A stretch of 64,000 bases of DNA from Pseudodonghicola flavimaris (GCF_030164425.1 NZ_JASNJD010000016.1:1-64000), one strand, 5' to 3'. Numbered from the stretch's first letter, positions 1-9,195 are shown. Numbers and translations are program-made. Notes: generated by a model not told the origin, from the letters alone.

Positions 1-110
1 GGAAGCTGGTCGATGCCGGCACCTGCATGGATATGAAGCTGCCCGCGATGATGGACGGCACGCCGCGTATGGGCTCGCTCGAGCCGCTGGACCGCGACCG
101 GCCGGCGTGA
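1..110 (+). CDS. C-terminal fragment of an unidentified protein
   Basis: The reading frame that starts at base 3 is open from the window edge to a TGA at 108-110 and encodes about 35 residues ([17 protein letters not shown], then a tail ending in DRDRPA). The rest of the gene lies upstream, so the family cannot be named. It runs in the same direction as the DUF1989 gene that follows, but a G/C tract and a repeat copy separate the two. Codon use looks normal for this genome. Confidence 0.5.
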   Translation, partial: KLVDAGTCMDMKLPAMMDGTPRMGSLEPLDRDRPA

Positions 111-119
111 ACCGGCTGC

Positions 120-213
<94 letters not shown>

Positions 214-223
214 ACCGGCCTGC

Positions 224-258
224 GGCCGCCCCCCGGGATATTTGGGCCAGATCGAAGG
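224..258 (+). repeat. Dispersed intergenic repeat, copy A
   Basis: The bases GGGATATTTGGGCCAGA followed by a purine-rich tail match the core of five other copies in this window (TATTTGGGCAGAGAAG type). It sits after the G/C tract and upstream of the DUF1989 gene. Confidence 0.6.
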
Positions 259-321
259 CGCCGGGGCTTGCGCGGCTGGCGTCGAACGGGTCATCTGAGG
301 GAAACCACAGGAGGTTTTGCC

Positions 322-1167
322 ATGACCCAGGCCCCCGAAGATGCCGCCCTGCGCCGGGCGGTCCCACCGGTGATCTGCTATCCCAACGACAGCCTGCCGG
401 TGCCCGATCTGGCGCTCTATGCCGGGGCGCGGGCCGGGGCCGAAAAGGTCGCGGAGGTGCTGGCGCCGCCGCGGGAAGCGGCGAGTTTCGAGGTGAAGGC
501 GGGCCAGTTCTTTCGCATTTCCTGCGTCGGCGGCCCGCAGGTGGGGGATCTGAACCTATGGAATGCGCGGGAGCTGGGCGAGCGGTTCTATTCCGGCAAG
601 ACCCGGGCGCTGCATGGCACCCACGTGACCACGGGAGAGCGGCTGTGGAGCAGTTTTCCCGCCCTGCGGCCGATGGCGACGATCACCGATGACAGCCTGT
701 CATGGTACGGGATCGATGCCTTCGGCGGGTCGGTGCACGATGTGATCGGCACCCGTTGTGATCCCTACACCCATAATCTGCTGTCGGGCGGGCAGTATCA
801 CCACTGCTGCCATTCCAACCTGACCCGGGCGTTGGCCGATCACACCGGCATGAGCCTGGCGGAGGCGGAGCCGCATGTGCATGACGTTCTGAATGTCTTC
901 ATGTGTACCGGATTCACCCGCGACACCGGGCAGTATTTCATGAAGGCGAGCCCGGTGCGACCGGGAGATTATCTGGAGCTTTTCGCGGAAATCGATCTGA
1001 TCGGCGCGCTCAGTGCCTGTCCGGGGGGCGATTGTTCGGCGGAGCATTCCAGCGACAGTGCCGCCTGCCATCCGCTGCTGATCGAGGTTTTCGCCCCTGT
1101 TGCCGGGGCGCTGGCCGGATGGAATCAGCCGCCCGTGAATGGGTATGACCGCAGCCACGGACGGTGA
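322..1167 (+). CDS. DUF1989 / urea carboxylase-associated family protein
   Basis: A 281-residue cytoplasmic protein of the DUF1989 family, whose members are often annotated as urea carboxylase-associated. Visible family features are the N-terminal PPVICYPND region, the central VGDLNLWNAR motif, a Cys/His-rich stretch (GTRCDPYTHN, then QYHHCCHSN) that could bind metal, and the FMCTGFT segment. The ATG at 322 is chosen because CAGGAGG lies seven bases upstream; the longer frame from 268 runs back into the repeat region. The biochemical role of the family is poorly defined, and no urea carboxylase or allophanate hydrolase gene is visible here, so the substrate is open. Confidence 0.8.
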   Translation: MTQAPEDAALRRAVPPVICYPNDSLPVPDLALYAGARAGAEKVAEVLAPPREAASFEVKAGQFFRISCVGGPQVGDLNLWNARELGERFYSGKTRALHGTHVTTGERLWSSFPALRPMATITDDSLSWYGIDAFGGSVHDVIGTRCDPYTHNLLSGGQYHHCCHSNLTRALADHTGMSLAEAEPHVHDVLNVFMCTGFTRDTGQYFMKASPVRPGDYLELFAEIDLIGALSACPGGDCSAEHSSDSAACHPLLIEVFAPVAGALAGWNQPPVNGYDRSHGR

Positions 1168-1173
1168 CGGCGC

Positions 1174-1881
1174 TTACTCGGCGAAGGCCGCCTCGAGCGC
1201 GATTTCGACCATGTCGGAGAAGCTGCGTTCGCGCAGGTCGTGGTGCAGCGCCTCGCCGGTCTCAAGATGGTCGGATACGGTGAGCACGGCCAACGCGCGC
1301 CGGCCGTAGCGGGCCGCCAGCGTATAGAGTTCGGCCGCCTCCATCTCCACCCCCAGGATGCCGTGGCGGACCATCTGTTCGTTCAGGTCGGGCCGTTCGT
1401 CATAGAAGGTGTCGGAAGAATAGATGCCGCCCACATGGGTGGGGACGTCGTGGGACTCTGCCGCGGCCGCCGCAGCCCGGAGCAGGGACCAGTCGGCACA
1501 GGGGGCGAAGTTCACGTCGCGAAAGATCGACGCGGAGGGGGAGCTGAGCGTGGTTGCCGTCATCGCCAGGATGACATCCCGCAGCCCGACGTGTGACTGC
1601 ATCGCCCCGCAGGAGCCGATACGGATCAGCGTCTGCGCGTCATAGGTGCGGATCAGTTCGTTCACGTAGATCGAGAGCGACGGCATCCCCATGCCGCTGC
1701 CCTGAAACGTGACCCGATGGCCCTGCCAGAAGCCGGTAAAGCCGAGCATGCCGCGTACGGCGTTGACCTGCCGGACATCGCTGAGGAAATGTTCCGCCGC
1801 CCATTTGGCGCGATAGGGGTCGCCCGGCAACAGAACGGTTTCCGCGATATCACCCGGGGCGGCGTCGATGTGAATGGTCAT
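1174..1881 (-). CDS. deoD: Purine-nucleoside phosphorylase, DeoD type
   Basis: A 235-residue protein of usual length for the hexameric PNP family, which splits purine (deoxy)nucleosides with phosphate to base and ribose-1-phosphate. The N-terminal [14 protein letters not shown] motif, the GSGMGMPS loop, RIGSCGA and the VEMEAAELY motif near residue 177 are all present. It ends seven bases from the convergent DUF1989 gene. A BMP-type nucleoside importer at 10-15 kb could supply its substrate, though the two are not in one operon. Confidence 0.92.
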   Translation of the reverse strand: MTIHIDAAPGDIAETVLLPGDPYRAKWAAEHFLSDVRQVNAVRGMLGFTGFWQGHRVTFQGSGMGMPSLSIYVNELIRTYDAQTLIRIGSCGAMQSHVGLRDVILAMTATTLSSPSASIFRDVNFAPCADWSLLRAAAAAAESHDVPTHVGGIYSSDTFYDERPDLNEQMVRHGILGVEMEAAELYTLAARYGRRALAVLTVSDHLETGEALHHDLRERSFSDMVEIALEAAFAE

Positions 1882-1896
1882 GCCCGGCCTTATCCG

Positions 1897-2220
1897 TCAG
1901 ATTTCCAGGTCGGCGATATCGGCGCCGCTGCTCAGCGCCTCATGCACCCAGCGCGGTTTGCGGCCGCGGCCGGACCAGGTTTCTTCGGGGTTATTGGGGT
2001 TGCGATATTTCGCCGGGGCCTTGGATTGCTTGCCGCCGGTGCGAACCTTTCCGTCAGCGGAAAGGTCGGCGAGGGAAAACCCGAATTCCGCCGCGGCCTG
2101 TTCTGCGGCTTTCAGCGCTTCTTTGCGTTCCCTGACTTCAGCGTCTTTCAGCGCTTTTTCGACATTATCCCGAAGTTCCAACAGGTCCTTTCGGGACAAG
2201 CCGTCGAGGTTGATCGCCAT
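1897..2220 (-). CDS. H-NS histone-like regulator (HvrA type)
   Basis: A small (107-residue) nucleoid-associated protein. The N-terminal half is a charged helical oligomerisation region, and the C-terminal part holds the DNA-binding signature YRNPNNPEETWSGRGRKPRW, as in HvrA, Spb and H-NS of Rhodobacterales. Proteins of this family bind AT-rich curved DNA and modulate photosynthesis or stress genes. The start at 2220 is preferred over an upstream in-frame ATG at 2268 because GGAGACAG sits just before it and the family begins MAINLD. It lies downstream of ecm on the same strand, with deoD beyond. Confidence 0.88.
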   Translation of the reverse strand: MAINLDGLSRKDLLELRDNVEKALKDAEVRERKEALKAAEQAAAEFGFSLADLSADGKVRTGGKQSKAPAKYRNPNNPEETWSGRGRKPRWVHEALSSGADIADLEI

Positions 2221-2293
2221 TTCTGTCTCCATTCCATTATTAAAGGTGCCGGTGAGTGACTCCGGCACAATGTTGGCACACTAGCGATCAATG

Positions 2294-2311
2294 TGACGCT
2301 AATCAGCGTCA
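2294..2311. promoter_or_regulatory. Perfect 18-bp palindrome between ecm and the H-NS-like gene
   Basis: TGACGCT-AATC-AGCGTCA is a perfect inverted repeat with seven-base arms. It lies between the ecm stop and the start of the H-NS-like gene. On the minus strand there is no T-run after it, so it fits an operator or a weak hairpin better than a classical terminator. Confidence 0.4.
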
Positions 2312-2330
2312 AAATGTGAGTTAGTTGATC

Positions 2331-4298
2331 TTATTCAGCAGCAGCTTTCTTCGGATCGACCAGGGTCACGATATCGCTCATGATGACGTTTAGCTCAAAA
2401 TCTTTAGGCGTATATATTTTTGTAACACCCATGGTTTGCAATTTGTGAGCGTCATCTTCTGGAATAATTCCCCCCACGATCACAGGAATGTGACCCAGCC
2501 CGGCCTGTTTCAGGCGCTCCATTACTTCTTCAATAAGTGGAATGTGACTCCCCGAAAGAATCGAAAGTCCGATTACATGCGGCGTTTCGTTTTGTGCTGC
2601 GGTGATAATTTCCTCGGGCGTCAGGCGAATACCCTCGTAGACGATCTCCATACCGCAATCGCGAGCGCGGAAGGCGATCTGCTCCGCGCCGTTGGAGTGG
2701 CCATCGAGCCCGGGCTTGCCGACCAGGAATTTCAGCCGCCGGCCCAGCCGGTCGCTGGCCGCATCGACCGCGGCGCGCAGATCGTCCAGCCCTTCGGTCT
2801 TGTTCGACACCGCCTGTGACACGCCGGTGGGGCCGCGATAGGTGCCGTGGACCTTGCGCATCTCTTCCGCCCATTCGCCGGTGGTGGCGCCGGCCTTGGC
2901 CGCGGCGATCGAGGCGGGCATGATATTGGCACCGCTGGCAGCGGCCTCACGCAGGGCATTCAGCGCCCGTGCGACCGCGTCGTTGTCGCGCTCCGCGCGC
3001 CAGTCCTGCAGGCGGGTGATCTGCGCCTGTTCCACCGCCGGGTCGACCACCATTATGCCGCCGTCTTCGGTCTGCAGCGGCGAGGGCTCGCCCTCGGTCC
3101 ATTTGTTGACGCCGACGACGATGGTTTCATTCCGCTCGATCCGGTTCAGCCGTTCGGCATTCGAATCCACCAACCGCGATTTCATATAGTCGATCGCCGA
3201 AATGGCGCCGCCCATCGATTCGAGGTTGGCCAGTTCCGCCCGGGCGCCTTCTTTCAGCGCCTCGACCTTGGCATCGACCACCGCATTGCCGTCAAAGAGG
3301 TCGCCATATTCCAGCAGGTCGGTTTCATAGGCCAGGATCTGCTGCATCCGCATCGACCATTGCTGATCCCAGGGGCGGGGCAGGCCCAGGGCCTCGTTCC
3401 AGGCCGGCAGCTGCACGGCCCGGGCCCGGGCCTTCTTGCTCAGCGTCACGGCGAGCATTTCGATCAGGATGCGGTAGACGTTGTTTTCCGGCTGCTGTTC
3501 GGTCAGCCCGAGAGAGTTCACCTGCACCCCGTAGCGGAAGCGGCGGAACTTCGGATCGCTCACCCCGTACCGGGTTTCGCAGATTTCGTCCCACAGGTCG
3601 ACGAAGGCGCGCATCTTGCACATTTCGGTGACGAAGCGGATGCCGGCGTTCACGAAGAAGGAAATCCGCCCGACCATGGCCGGGAAATCCTCGGCCGGGA
3701 CGCGGGGCTGCAATTCGTCGAGAACCGCAATCGCGGTGGCCAGCGCAAAGGACAGTTCCTGTTCCGGCGTCGCCCCCGCTTCTTGCAGATGGTAGGAACA
3801 GACATTCATCGGGTTCCATTTCGGAACATTGTTATAGCAATATTCCGCGACATCCGCGATCATCTTCAACGACGGTTTCGGCGGGCAGACATAGGTGCCG
3901 CGGCTCAGGTATTCCTTGATCAGGTCGTTCTGAACGGTGCCTTGCAGCTTGGAAATATCCGCGCCCTGTTCCTCTGCCACCGCGATGTAAAGCGCCAGCA
4001 GCCAGGGGGCGGTGGCATTGATGGTCATCGAGGTATTCATCTGTTCCAGCGGGATCTGGTCGAACAGGACCCGCATGTCGCCCAGGTGGCAGACCGGAAC
4101 GCCAACCTTGCCGACCTCGCCGCGCGCCAGCTTGTGGTCGCTGTCATAGCCGGTCTGGGTCGGCAGGTCGAAGGCCACCGAGAGGCCGGTCTGACCCTTG
4201 GCGAGGTTGCCACGGTAAAGCGCGTTCGAGGCTTTCGCCGTGGAATGGCCGGCATAGGTACGGATCAGCCAGGGGCGGTCTTTCTGCGTCTGCGTCAT
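2331..4298 (-). CDS. ecm: Ethylmalonyl-CoA mutase
   Basis: A 655-residue adenosylcobalamin-dependent mutase converting (2R)-ethylmalonyl-CoA to (2S)-methylsuccinyl-CoA in the ethylmalonyl-CoA pathway of acetate assimilation. The N-terminal catalytic domain begins RTYAGHSTAKASNALYR, and the C-terminal B12-binding domain carries the D-x-H-x-x-G signature (LDGHSNG) that supplies the cobalt-ligating histidine. The ATG at 4298 is chosen because AGAGG precedes it and known Ecm proteins start close to this point; the upstream in-frame extension is promoter DNA. It is divergent from ccr, its pathway partner. Methylmalonyl-CoA mutase is the main alternative, but the single-chain length and ccr linkage favour Ecm. 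Confidence 0.92.
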   Translation of the reverse strand: MTQTQKDRPWLIRTYAGHSTAKASNALYRGNLAKGQTGLSVAFDLPTQTGYDSDHKLARGEVGKVGVPVCHLGDMRVLFDQIPLEQMNTSMTINATAPWLLALYIAVAEEQGADISKLQGTVQNDLIKEYLSRGTYVCPPKPSLKMIADVAEYCYNNVPKWNPMNVCSYHLQEAGATPEQELSFALATAIAVLDELQPRVPAEDFPAMVGRISFFVNAGIRFVTEMCKMRAFVDLWDEICETRYGVSDPKFRRFRYGVQVNSLGLTEQQPENNVYRILIEMLAVTLSKKARARAVQLPAWNEALGLPRPWDQQWSMRMQQILAYETDLLEYGDLFDGNAVVDAKVEALKEGARAELANLESMGGAISAIDYMKSRLVDSNAERLNRIERNETIVVGVNKWTEGEPSPLQTEDGGIMVVDPAVEQAQITRLQDWRAERDNDAVARALNALREAAASGANIMPASIAAAKAGATTGEWAEEMRKVHGTYRGPTGVSQAVSNKTEGLDDLRAAVDAASDRLGRRLKFLVGKPGLDGHSNGAEQIAFRARDCGMEIVYEGIRLTPEEIITAAQNETPHVIGLSILSGSHIPLIEEVMERLKQAGLGHIPVIVGGIIPEDDAHKLQTMGVTKIYTPKDFELNVIMSDIVTLVDPKKAAAE

Positions 4299-4344
4299 CG
4301 GGAGCCTCTTGAATCGGGGTCGCAATAATATTTCGCTTTGGCGT

Positions 4345-4373
4345 TCTAGATCGTAATTTTCGTCCCTTGTCAA
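4345..4373 (-). promoter_or_regulatory. Predicted sigma-70 promoter of ecm
   Basis: On the minus strand TTGACA (4373-4368) is a perfect -35 box, followed by a 17-base spacer and TCTAGA (4350-4345) as a weak -10. Transcription would start near 4337, giving a 5' leader of about 40 bases before the ecm ATG. Confidence 0.55.
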
Positions 4374-4669
4374 TTCGCTGCGCTGCGGCACCGCACTGGA
4401 GGGCGGCACGACGGGGCGAAGCGGCGACAGGAATCGGGGGACCGGCGCCTTGGCGGGCGCGCGGGCCCCGGCGTGTCAGGCAAGTCTACCCCGGTTCGGG
4501 CTGCGCGGAAGAGGGATTCTGCGCAGGCAAAGGGATATTCTGCATCCGCGAGGTCATAAAATTACAAAAGAAGTACTTTTGGTGTTGCATTGTTGCGCGG
4601 CAATTCTTATCCCACCGAGAGAGCCGCGATTCTGCATCGCGGCGGAGTGGTTAGATCAAGGAGGCCGTC
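4374..4669. promoter_or_regulatory. ecm-ccr divergent control region
   Basis: The 371-base gap between the two divergent starts has no credible gene. Its ccr side is markedly AT-rich and holds two inverted repeats: CAAAAG-AAGTA-CTTTTG (4565-4581) and TTGC-GCG-GCAA (about 4592-4602). The second resembles the TTTGC/GCAAA half-sites bound by RamB/PccR-like short-chain acyl-CoA regulators; that link is inference. A strong AAGGAGG ribosome-binding site precedes ccr. Confidence 0.5.
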
Positions 4670-5959
4670 ATGGCTTTGGACACCAACGGTGGCATCGCGC
4701 CGTATGAGGCGCCCGAAAAAGACCTGTACGAAATGGGCGAAATGCCTCCGCTCGGCTATGTGCCGAAGCAGATGTATGCCTGGGCCATCCGCAAGGAGCG
4801 GCACGGCGAACCCGATACGGCCATGCAGCTGGAAGTGGTCGACACCCCGACACTGGACAGCCAGGAAGTGCTGGTTCTGGTGATGGCCGCGGGCGTCAAC
4901 TACAACGGTGTCTGGGCCGCGCTCGGCACGCCTGTCAGCCCCTTCGACGGCCACAAGCAGCCCTATCACATCGCCGGCTCGGATGCGGCCGGGATCGTCT
5001 GGGCGGTTGGCGACAAGGTCAAGCGCTGGAAAGTCGGCGACGAGGTCGTGATCCACTGCAACCAGGACGATGGCGACGACGAGGAATGCAACGGCGGCGA
5101 CCCGATGTTCTCTCCCAGCCAGCGGATCTGGGGCTATGAGACGCCGGACGGTTCCTTCGGCCAGTTCACCCGGGTGCAGGCGCAGCAGCTGATGCCGCGT
5201 CCCAAGCATCTGACCTGGGAGGAATCGGCCTGCTACACGCTGACCCTGGCCACCGCCTATCGCATGCTGTTCGGGCATCACCCGCACGATCTGAAACCGG
5301 GCCAGAACGTTCTGGTCTGGGGCGCGTCGGGTGGCCTGGGCTCCTATGCGATCCAGTTGATCAACACCGCCGGCGCCAATGCCATCGGGGTGATCTCGGA
5401 CGAAGACAAACGCGAATTCGTCATGGAGCTGGGCGCCAAGGGCGTGATCAACCGCAAGGACTTCAAATGCTGGGGCCGTCTGCCCACCGTCAACACGCCG
5501 GAATATAACGAGTGGCTGAAAGAGGCGCGCAAGTTCGGCAAGGCGATCTGGGATATCACCGGCAAGGGTGTGAACGTCGACATGGTCTTCGAACACCCCG
5601 GTGAGGCGACTTTCCCGGTCAGTTCGCTGGTCTGCAAGAAGGGCGGCATGGTGGTGATCTGCGCCGGGACCTCCGGGTTCAACTGCACCTTCGACGTGCG
5701 GTACATGTGGATGCACCAGAAGCGTCTGCAGGGCTCGCACTTCGCCCATCTCAAGCAGGCGGCCGCCGCCAACCGGCTGATGCTGGAGCGCCGGCTGGAC
5801 CCCTGCATGTCGGAGGTCTTCGATTGGGAAGACCTGCCGCAGGCGCATATGAAGATGCTGCGCAACGAACATAAGCCCGGCAACATGTCGGTGCTGGTGC
5901 AGTCGCCGAAAACCGGCCTGCGCACCTTCGAAGAGGTTCTGGAAGCCGGACGCGGCTGA
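4670..5959 (+). CDS. ccr: Crotonyl-CoA carboxylase/reductase
   Basis: A 429-residue MDR-superfamily enzyme that reductively carboxylates crotonyl-CoA with NADPH and CO2 to ethylmalonyl-CoA, the key step of the ethylmalonyl-CoA pathway. The protein has the GroES-like N-terminal fold with the Ccr-type MYAWAIRKERHGEP start region, the NADPH-binding loop VWGASGGLGSYAIQ near residue 220, and the GKGVNVDMVFEHPG segment. Length is typical for Ccr. The ATG at 4670 follows AAGGAGG. It faces away from ecm and ends in a strong hairpin terminator, so it is a single-gene unit. Confidence 0.95.
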   Translation: MALDTNGGIAPYEAPEKDLYEMGEMPPLGYVPKQMYAWAIRKERHGEPDTAMQLEVVDTPTLDSQEVLVLVMAAGVNYNGVWAALGTPVSPFDGHKQPYHIAGSDAAGIVWAVGDKVKRWKVGDEVVIHCNQDDGDDEECNGGDPMFSPSQRIWGYETPDGSFGQFTRVQAQQLMPRPKHLTWEESACYTLTLATAYRMLFGHHPHDLKPGQNVLVWGASGGLGSYAIQLINTAGANAIGVISDEDKREFVMELGAKGVINRKDFKCWGRLPTVNTPEYNEWLKEARKFGKAIWDITGKGVNVDMVFEHPGEATFPVSSLVCKKGGMVVICAGTSGFNCTFDVRYMWMHQKRLQGSHFAHLKQAAAANRLMLERRLDPCMSEVFDWEDLPQAHMKMLRNEHKPGNMSVLVQSPKTGLRTFEEVLEAGRG

Positions 5960-5992
5960 TTTGCCTGCGCAGCAGCGCCCGCCAGATACAGG

Positions 5993-6025
5993 AACCCCCG
6001 TGGCCGATCCGGTCGCGGGGGTTTT
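5993..6025 (+). terminator. Rho-independent terminator of ccr
   Basis: AACCCCCG (5993-6000) pairs with CGGGGGTT (6016-6023) around a 15-base loop and runs straight into TTTTGTTTT. It lies about 35 bases after the ccr stop. Confidence 0.85.
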
Positions 6026-6121
6026 GTTTTGGCCGCGCCCGGGTGGCTGAGGCGGGGAGCATCGGGGGCTGACCGCGGCTTGGCTCTGGTGCCGGTCCCG
6101 GGGGCAAGGTAGGGTCCGGGC

Positions 6122-7657
6122 ATGAGCAAGCCCCCCATCGCCTTTTCCGAAGACCAGGCCGCCGCTTTCGATAGCGTGGCCGAGATGCTGCGCGGATCCG
6201 GTGTCGATATGGACAACAGCCTGTTGGTGCCGCCGCGCGCCGAAGGCACCGGCGTCATGGCCGTGATCGGCAAGGCGGGATCGGGGAAAACCCTTTTGCT
6301 GTCAGAACTTTACAAGTCCCTCGAAGAGGCGGGCGTCGAGGTCGTCTCGGGCGATTACGAAGGCCGCAAGCGACGCGAACGGCGAACGCTCGCGATCCTC
6401 GCGCCGACCAACAAGGCGGCCAGCGTGCTGCGGTTCCGCGGGGTGCCGGCGACGACCATCCACCGCATTCTCTATACCCCGGTCTACGACCCGGATTACG
6501 AGCGGATCGCCGAATGGCTCGCCGGCAACGATGAACGGCCGGAGATCGAGGGGCTGACGGATCAGGCGCTGGACCGTGCCTTTGCGTTCTTCCAGACCAA
6601 CAAATCGATCCCCGGGGCGCTGGCCGCCGCCGGGCTGCGCGGATCGGATTTCATCACCGGCTGGAAACGGCGGGAGGATCCGCTGGACATCGGCTTCGTC
6701 GACGAGGCCTCGATGCTCGACAACCGCCAGTTCGAGGACCTGCAGGAGATCTTTCCCAACCTGATCCTGTTCGGAGATCCGGCCCAGCTGGCGCCGGTCA
6801 ACCAGTCGGGCGCCATGGTCTTCGATGCCCTGCCGGAGGAGCGCAAGCGCATCCTGCACCGGATCCACCGGCAGGAGGCCGACAACCCGATCCTCGATCT
6901 GGCGCATGCGCTGGCCGATCCGGCGCTGACCTTCGAGGACTTCGAACGGATGGTCGAAGAAACCTCGCGCCGTGACGATCGCGTCGTCTGGGGCCAGCGG
7001 GTGGAAGTCGATCTGATGGCGCGCAGCCCGGTGCTGGTCTGGCGCAATGCCACCCGGATCCGGCTGATCACCGCCTTCCGCCATGTCTACGGCGCGCCCG
7101 AAGACGATCTGCTGGAGGGCGAGCCGCTGATCTGCGACGGCATCGAACTACCGCTGAAGCATCGCAAGAAACGGCTGGACCTTGAGGCGCGCGGGCTGAT
7201 CAAGGGTGCCCAGGTGATTTATCTCGGGCCGGGGCGCAAGCCGGGATTCTCGCGGCTGCATGTGATCGGTGCCGAGGATCCGCAGGTCTCTGCCGCCTCG
7301 ATCATCAAGATCGAGAAGCCGGATGAGGAAGAGCCTTTCATCCCCTTCGCCGCCCGCATGGGCGCGGCGTTTCTGCATGGGGCAGCGGTGACCATCCACA
7401 AGGCGCAGGGCAGCCAGTGGGACACGGTGCAGGTCTTCGCCCCCGATCTCTATGCCGCCGCGCGCATGGGACGGGTCGAGGCAGGGCAGCCGCTGTGGAA
7501 ACGGCTGGCCTATGTCGCCATCACCCGCGCGCAGGAGCGGCTGATCTGGGTGGTGCGGAACCGGTTGTCGAAACCAAGCCATCCGCTCAGGGTCGATGAC
7601 CTGCGGGCGGTGCCGGCGGCGGCCCTGACACTTGAGACGGAGGAGAGCCTGCTATGA
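6122..7657 (+). CDS. RecD-like ATP-dependent DNA helicase
   Basis: A 511-residue superfamily 1 helicase. Motif I (GKAGSGKT) is near residue 50, followed by motif Ia (LAPTNKAA), a TIHR segment, motif II (VDEASM) near residue 197, motif III (FGDPAQLAPV), and the C-terminal UvrD/RecD2-like motifs (AAVTIHKAQGSQWD and YVAITRAQERL). The enzyme should unwind DNA in repair or recombination. It lacks the long N-terminal extension of RecD2 and matches the compact helicase family of alphaproteobacteria. Its TGA overlaps the ATG of the next gene by four bases, implying coupled translation. Confidence 0.88.
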   Translation: MSKPPIAFSEDQAAAFDSVAEMLRGSGVDMDNSLLVPPRAEGTGVMAVIGKAGSGKTLLLSELYKSLEEAGVEVVSGDYEGRKRRERRTLAILAPTNKAASVLRFRGVPATTIHRILYTPVYDPDYERIAEWLAGNDERPEIEGLTDQALDRAFAFFQTNKSIPGALAAAGLRGSDFITGWKRREDPLDIGFVDEASMLDNRQFEDLQEIFPNLILFGDPAQLAPVNQSGAMVFDALPEERKRILHRIHRQEADNPILDLAHALADPALTFEDFERMVEETSRRDDRVVWGQRVEVDLMARSPVLVWRNATRIRLITAFRHVYGAPEDDLLEGEPLICDGIELPLKHRKKRLDLEARGLIKGAQVIYLGPGRKPGFSRLHVIGAEDPQVSAASIIKIEKPDEEEPFIPFAARMGAAFLHGAAVTIHKAQGSQWDTVQVFAPDLYAAARMGRVEAGQPLWKRLAYVAITRAQERLIWVVRNRLSKPSHPLRVDDLRAVPAAALTLETEESLL

Positions 7658-8388
7658 AGAGCATTCTGATCACCGGGGCCAGCTCCGGCATCGGCCGCGC
7701 CACCGCGGAGCTGTTTCTGGCCGAGGGCTGGCGCGTGGGGCTGCTGGCCCGCCGCACCGACCTGCTGGAGGAGGTCGCCGCCGACCGGCCCGGCGCCGTG
7801 GTGCTGGCGGCGGATGTGACCGATCCGGCGGCGGTGGACGGGGCCTTTGCCGAATTCATCGCTGTGGCCGGGCGGCTTGATGTGCTGTTCAACAACGCCG
7901 GCATCTTCACCCCGCCAGCGACCATCGATGAAACGCCGCTGGACGACTGGTATCGCTCGGTCAACGTCAATCTTAACGGCATGTTCCTCGCCGCCCGCGC
8001 CGCCTTTGCGGTCATGCGGCAGCAGCGCCCGCAGGGCGGGCGGATCATCAACAACGGCTCCATCGCTGCCCATGTGCCGCGGCCGGGCTCGATGCCCTAT
8101 GCGGCGACCAAGCACGCGATCACCGGGATGACCAAATGCCTGTCGCTGGACGGGCGGCCGTTCGACATCGCCTGCGGCCAGATCGACATCGGCAATGCCC
8201 GCACGCCGCTGGTCGAGGATATGGCCGACAAGCTGCAGGCCGCCGATCCCGCCGCGCCGCCGCTGGAGACGATGGCGGTCGAGGATGCCGCCGCCTCGGT
8301 CCTGCATATGGCCAATCTGCCGCTGGCGGCCAATGTCCAGTTCATGACGGTCATGGCGACCAAGATGCCCTATATCGGCCGTGGCTGA
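7654..8388 (+). CDS. Short-chain dehydrogenase/reductase
   Basis: A 244-residue SDR with classical motifs: the nucleotide-binding TGASSGIG at the N terminus, NNAG near residue 90, a serine-containing strand (NNGSIAAHVP), and the YAATKHA catalytic Tyr-Lys pair near residue 150. The substrate cannot be told from sequence. Position and the four-base overlap with the helicase indicate one transcript. The convergent TIGR02186 gene begins 35 bases beyond its stop. Confidence 0.88.
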   Translation: MKSILITGASSGIGRATAELFLAEGWRVGLLARRTDLLEEVAADRPGAVVLAADVTDPAAVDGAFAEFIAVAGRLDVLFNNAGIFTPPATIDETPLDDWYRSVNVNLNGMFLAARAAFAVMRQQRPQGGRIINNGSIAAHVPRPGSMPYAATKHAITGMTKCLSLDGRPFDIACGQIDIGNARTPLVEDMADKLQAADPAAPPLETMAVEDAAASVLHMANLPLAANVQFMTVMATKMPYIGRG

Positions 8389-8423
8389 GGCCGTGATCCG
8401 GCGCCCCCGGTAGGGTCGGCAGC

Positions 8424-9194
8424 TCAGCGGTCCCTGAGCAGGCTGAACCCGGCCGACGCTCCCCAGCCGGCGAGGATGGCGATGGCCAGCGACAGCAGGC
8501 CATAGAGCGCCGCGTGCTGGCGTGACAGCACATAGAGCCAGCGTTCCAGCCCCACCTTGCGCACGTTGATGGTGGTTTCGTATTGCGATACCACCCGGCC
8601 CTCGCGGGTCAGGAAAATCCGGGTGGAATAGGCGCCTTCGGTCAGGTCCGCAGGCATGTCGATGGCGGTGCGGAACAGGGTCTGCTGGTCCAGCGCCACC
8701 TTGCCCTCCAGCTCCTGATACAGCCCCTCTTTCTGGCGGATGCGGATCAGCGCCTGGGTGTATTGCTCGGAATCGGTCACATCGAATGGCGCGCCGACCG
8801 ATCGAATGGCGCGGTCGATGCTGATGCGATGGCGCAGATCCTCGGTCTGGGTCAGCACCTCCTTCAACGGGCCGGTGGTGGCGACGGCGTAGAAGGACGG
8901 CGCCGAATCCACCGTCACCGCATGGGCATTGATCCAGATGCCGTAACGATGCGCCTTGCGCCGCACCAGCACCGGATGCGACGGGCCGGCGACGGTGATG
9001 ACGATTTCCAACGGGATTTCCTGGATCGGCTTTTCCCGTTTCACGGCGCCGAAGATCAGGATTTCCGAGCCGTCGAAACTGGTGGTGATCGCCACCCGGT
9101 CGGTCGACAGGCCCAGCACCACCTCCTCCGCCCGCAGGGGCAGGGCGGCGATCAGCCAGAGCAACAGGGCGGGAAGCAAGTGGCGCAGTCTCAT
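8424..9194 (-). CDS. TIGR02186 family membrane-anchored periplasmic protein
   Basis: A 256-residue protein with an N-terminal signal peptide (hydrophobic LLPALLLWLIAALPL, cleavage after LRA), a long periplasmic domain and one C-terminal membrane segment (about residues 228-250, YGLLSLAIAILAGWGASAG). This architecture and the sequence EEVVLGLSTDRVAI match the TIGR02186 family, whose genes commonly follow TauE/SafE transporters, as here. One base separates it from the TauE stop codon. It may assist the transporter, but no activity is established. Confidence 0.8.
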   Translation of the reverse strand: MRLRHLLPALLLWLIAALPLRAEEVVLGLSTDRVAITTSFDGSEILIFGAVKREKPIQEIPLEIVITVAGPSHPVLVRRKAHRYGIWINAHAVTVDSAPSFYAVATTGPLKEVLTQTEDLRHRISIDRAIRSVGAPFDVTDSEQYTQALIRIRQKEGLYQELEGKVALDQQTLFRTAIDMPADLTEGAYSTRIFLTREGRVVSQYETTINVRKVGLERWLYVLSRQHAALYGLLSLAIAILAGWGASAGFSLLRDR

Positions 9195-9195
9195 C

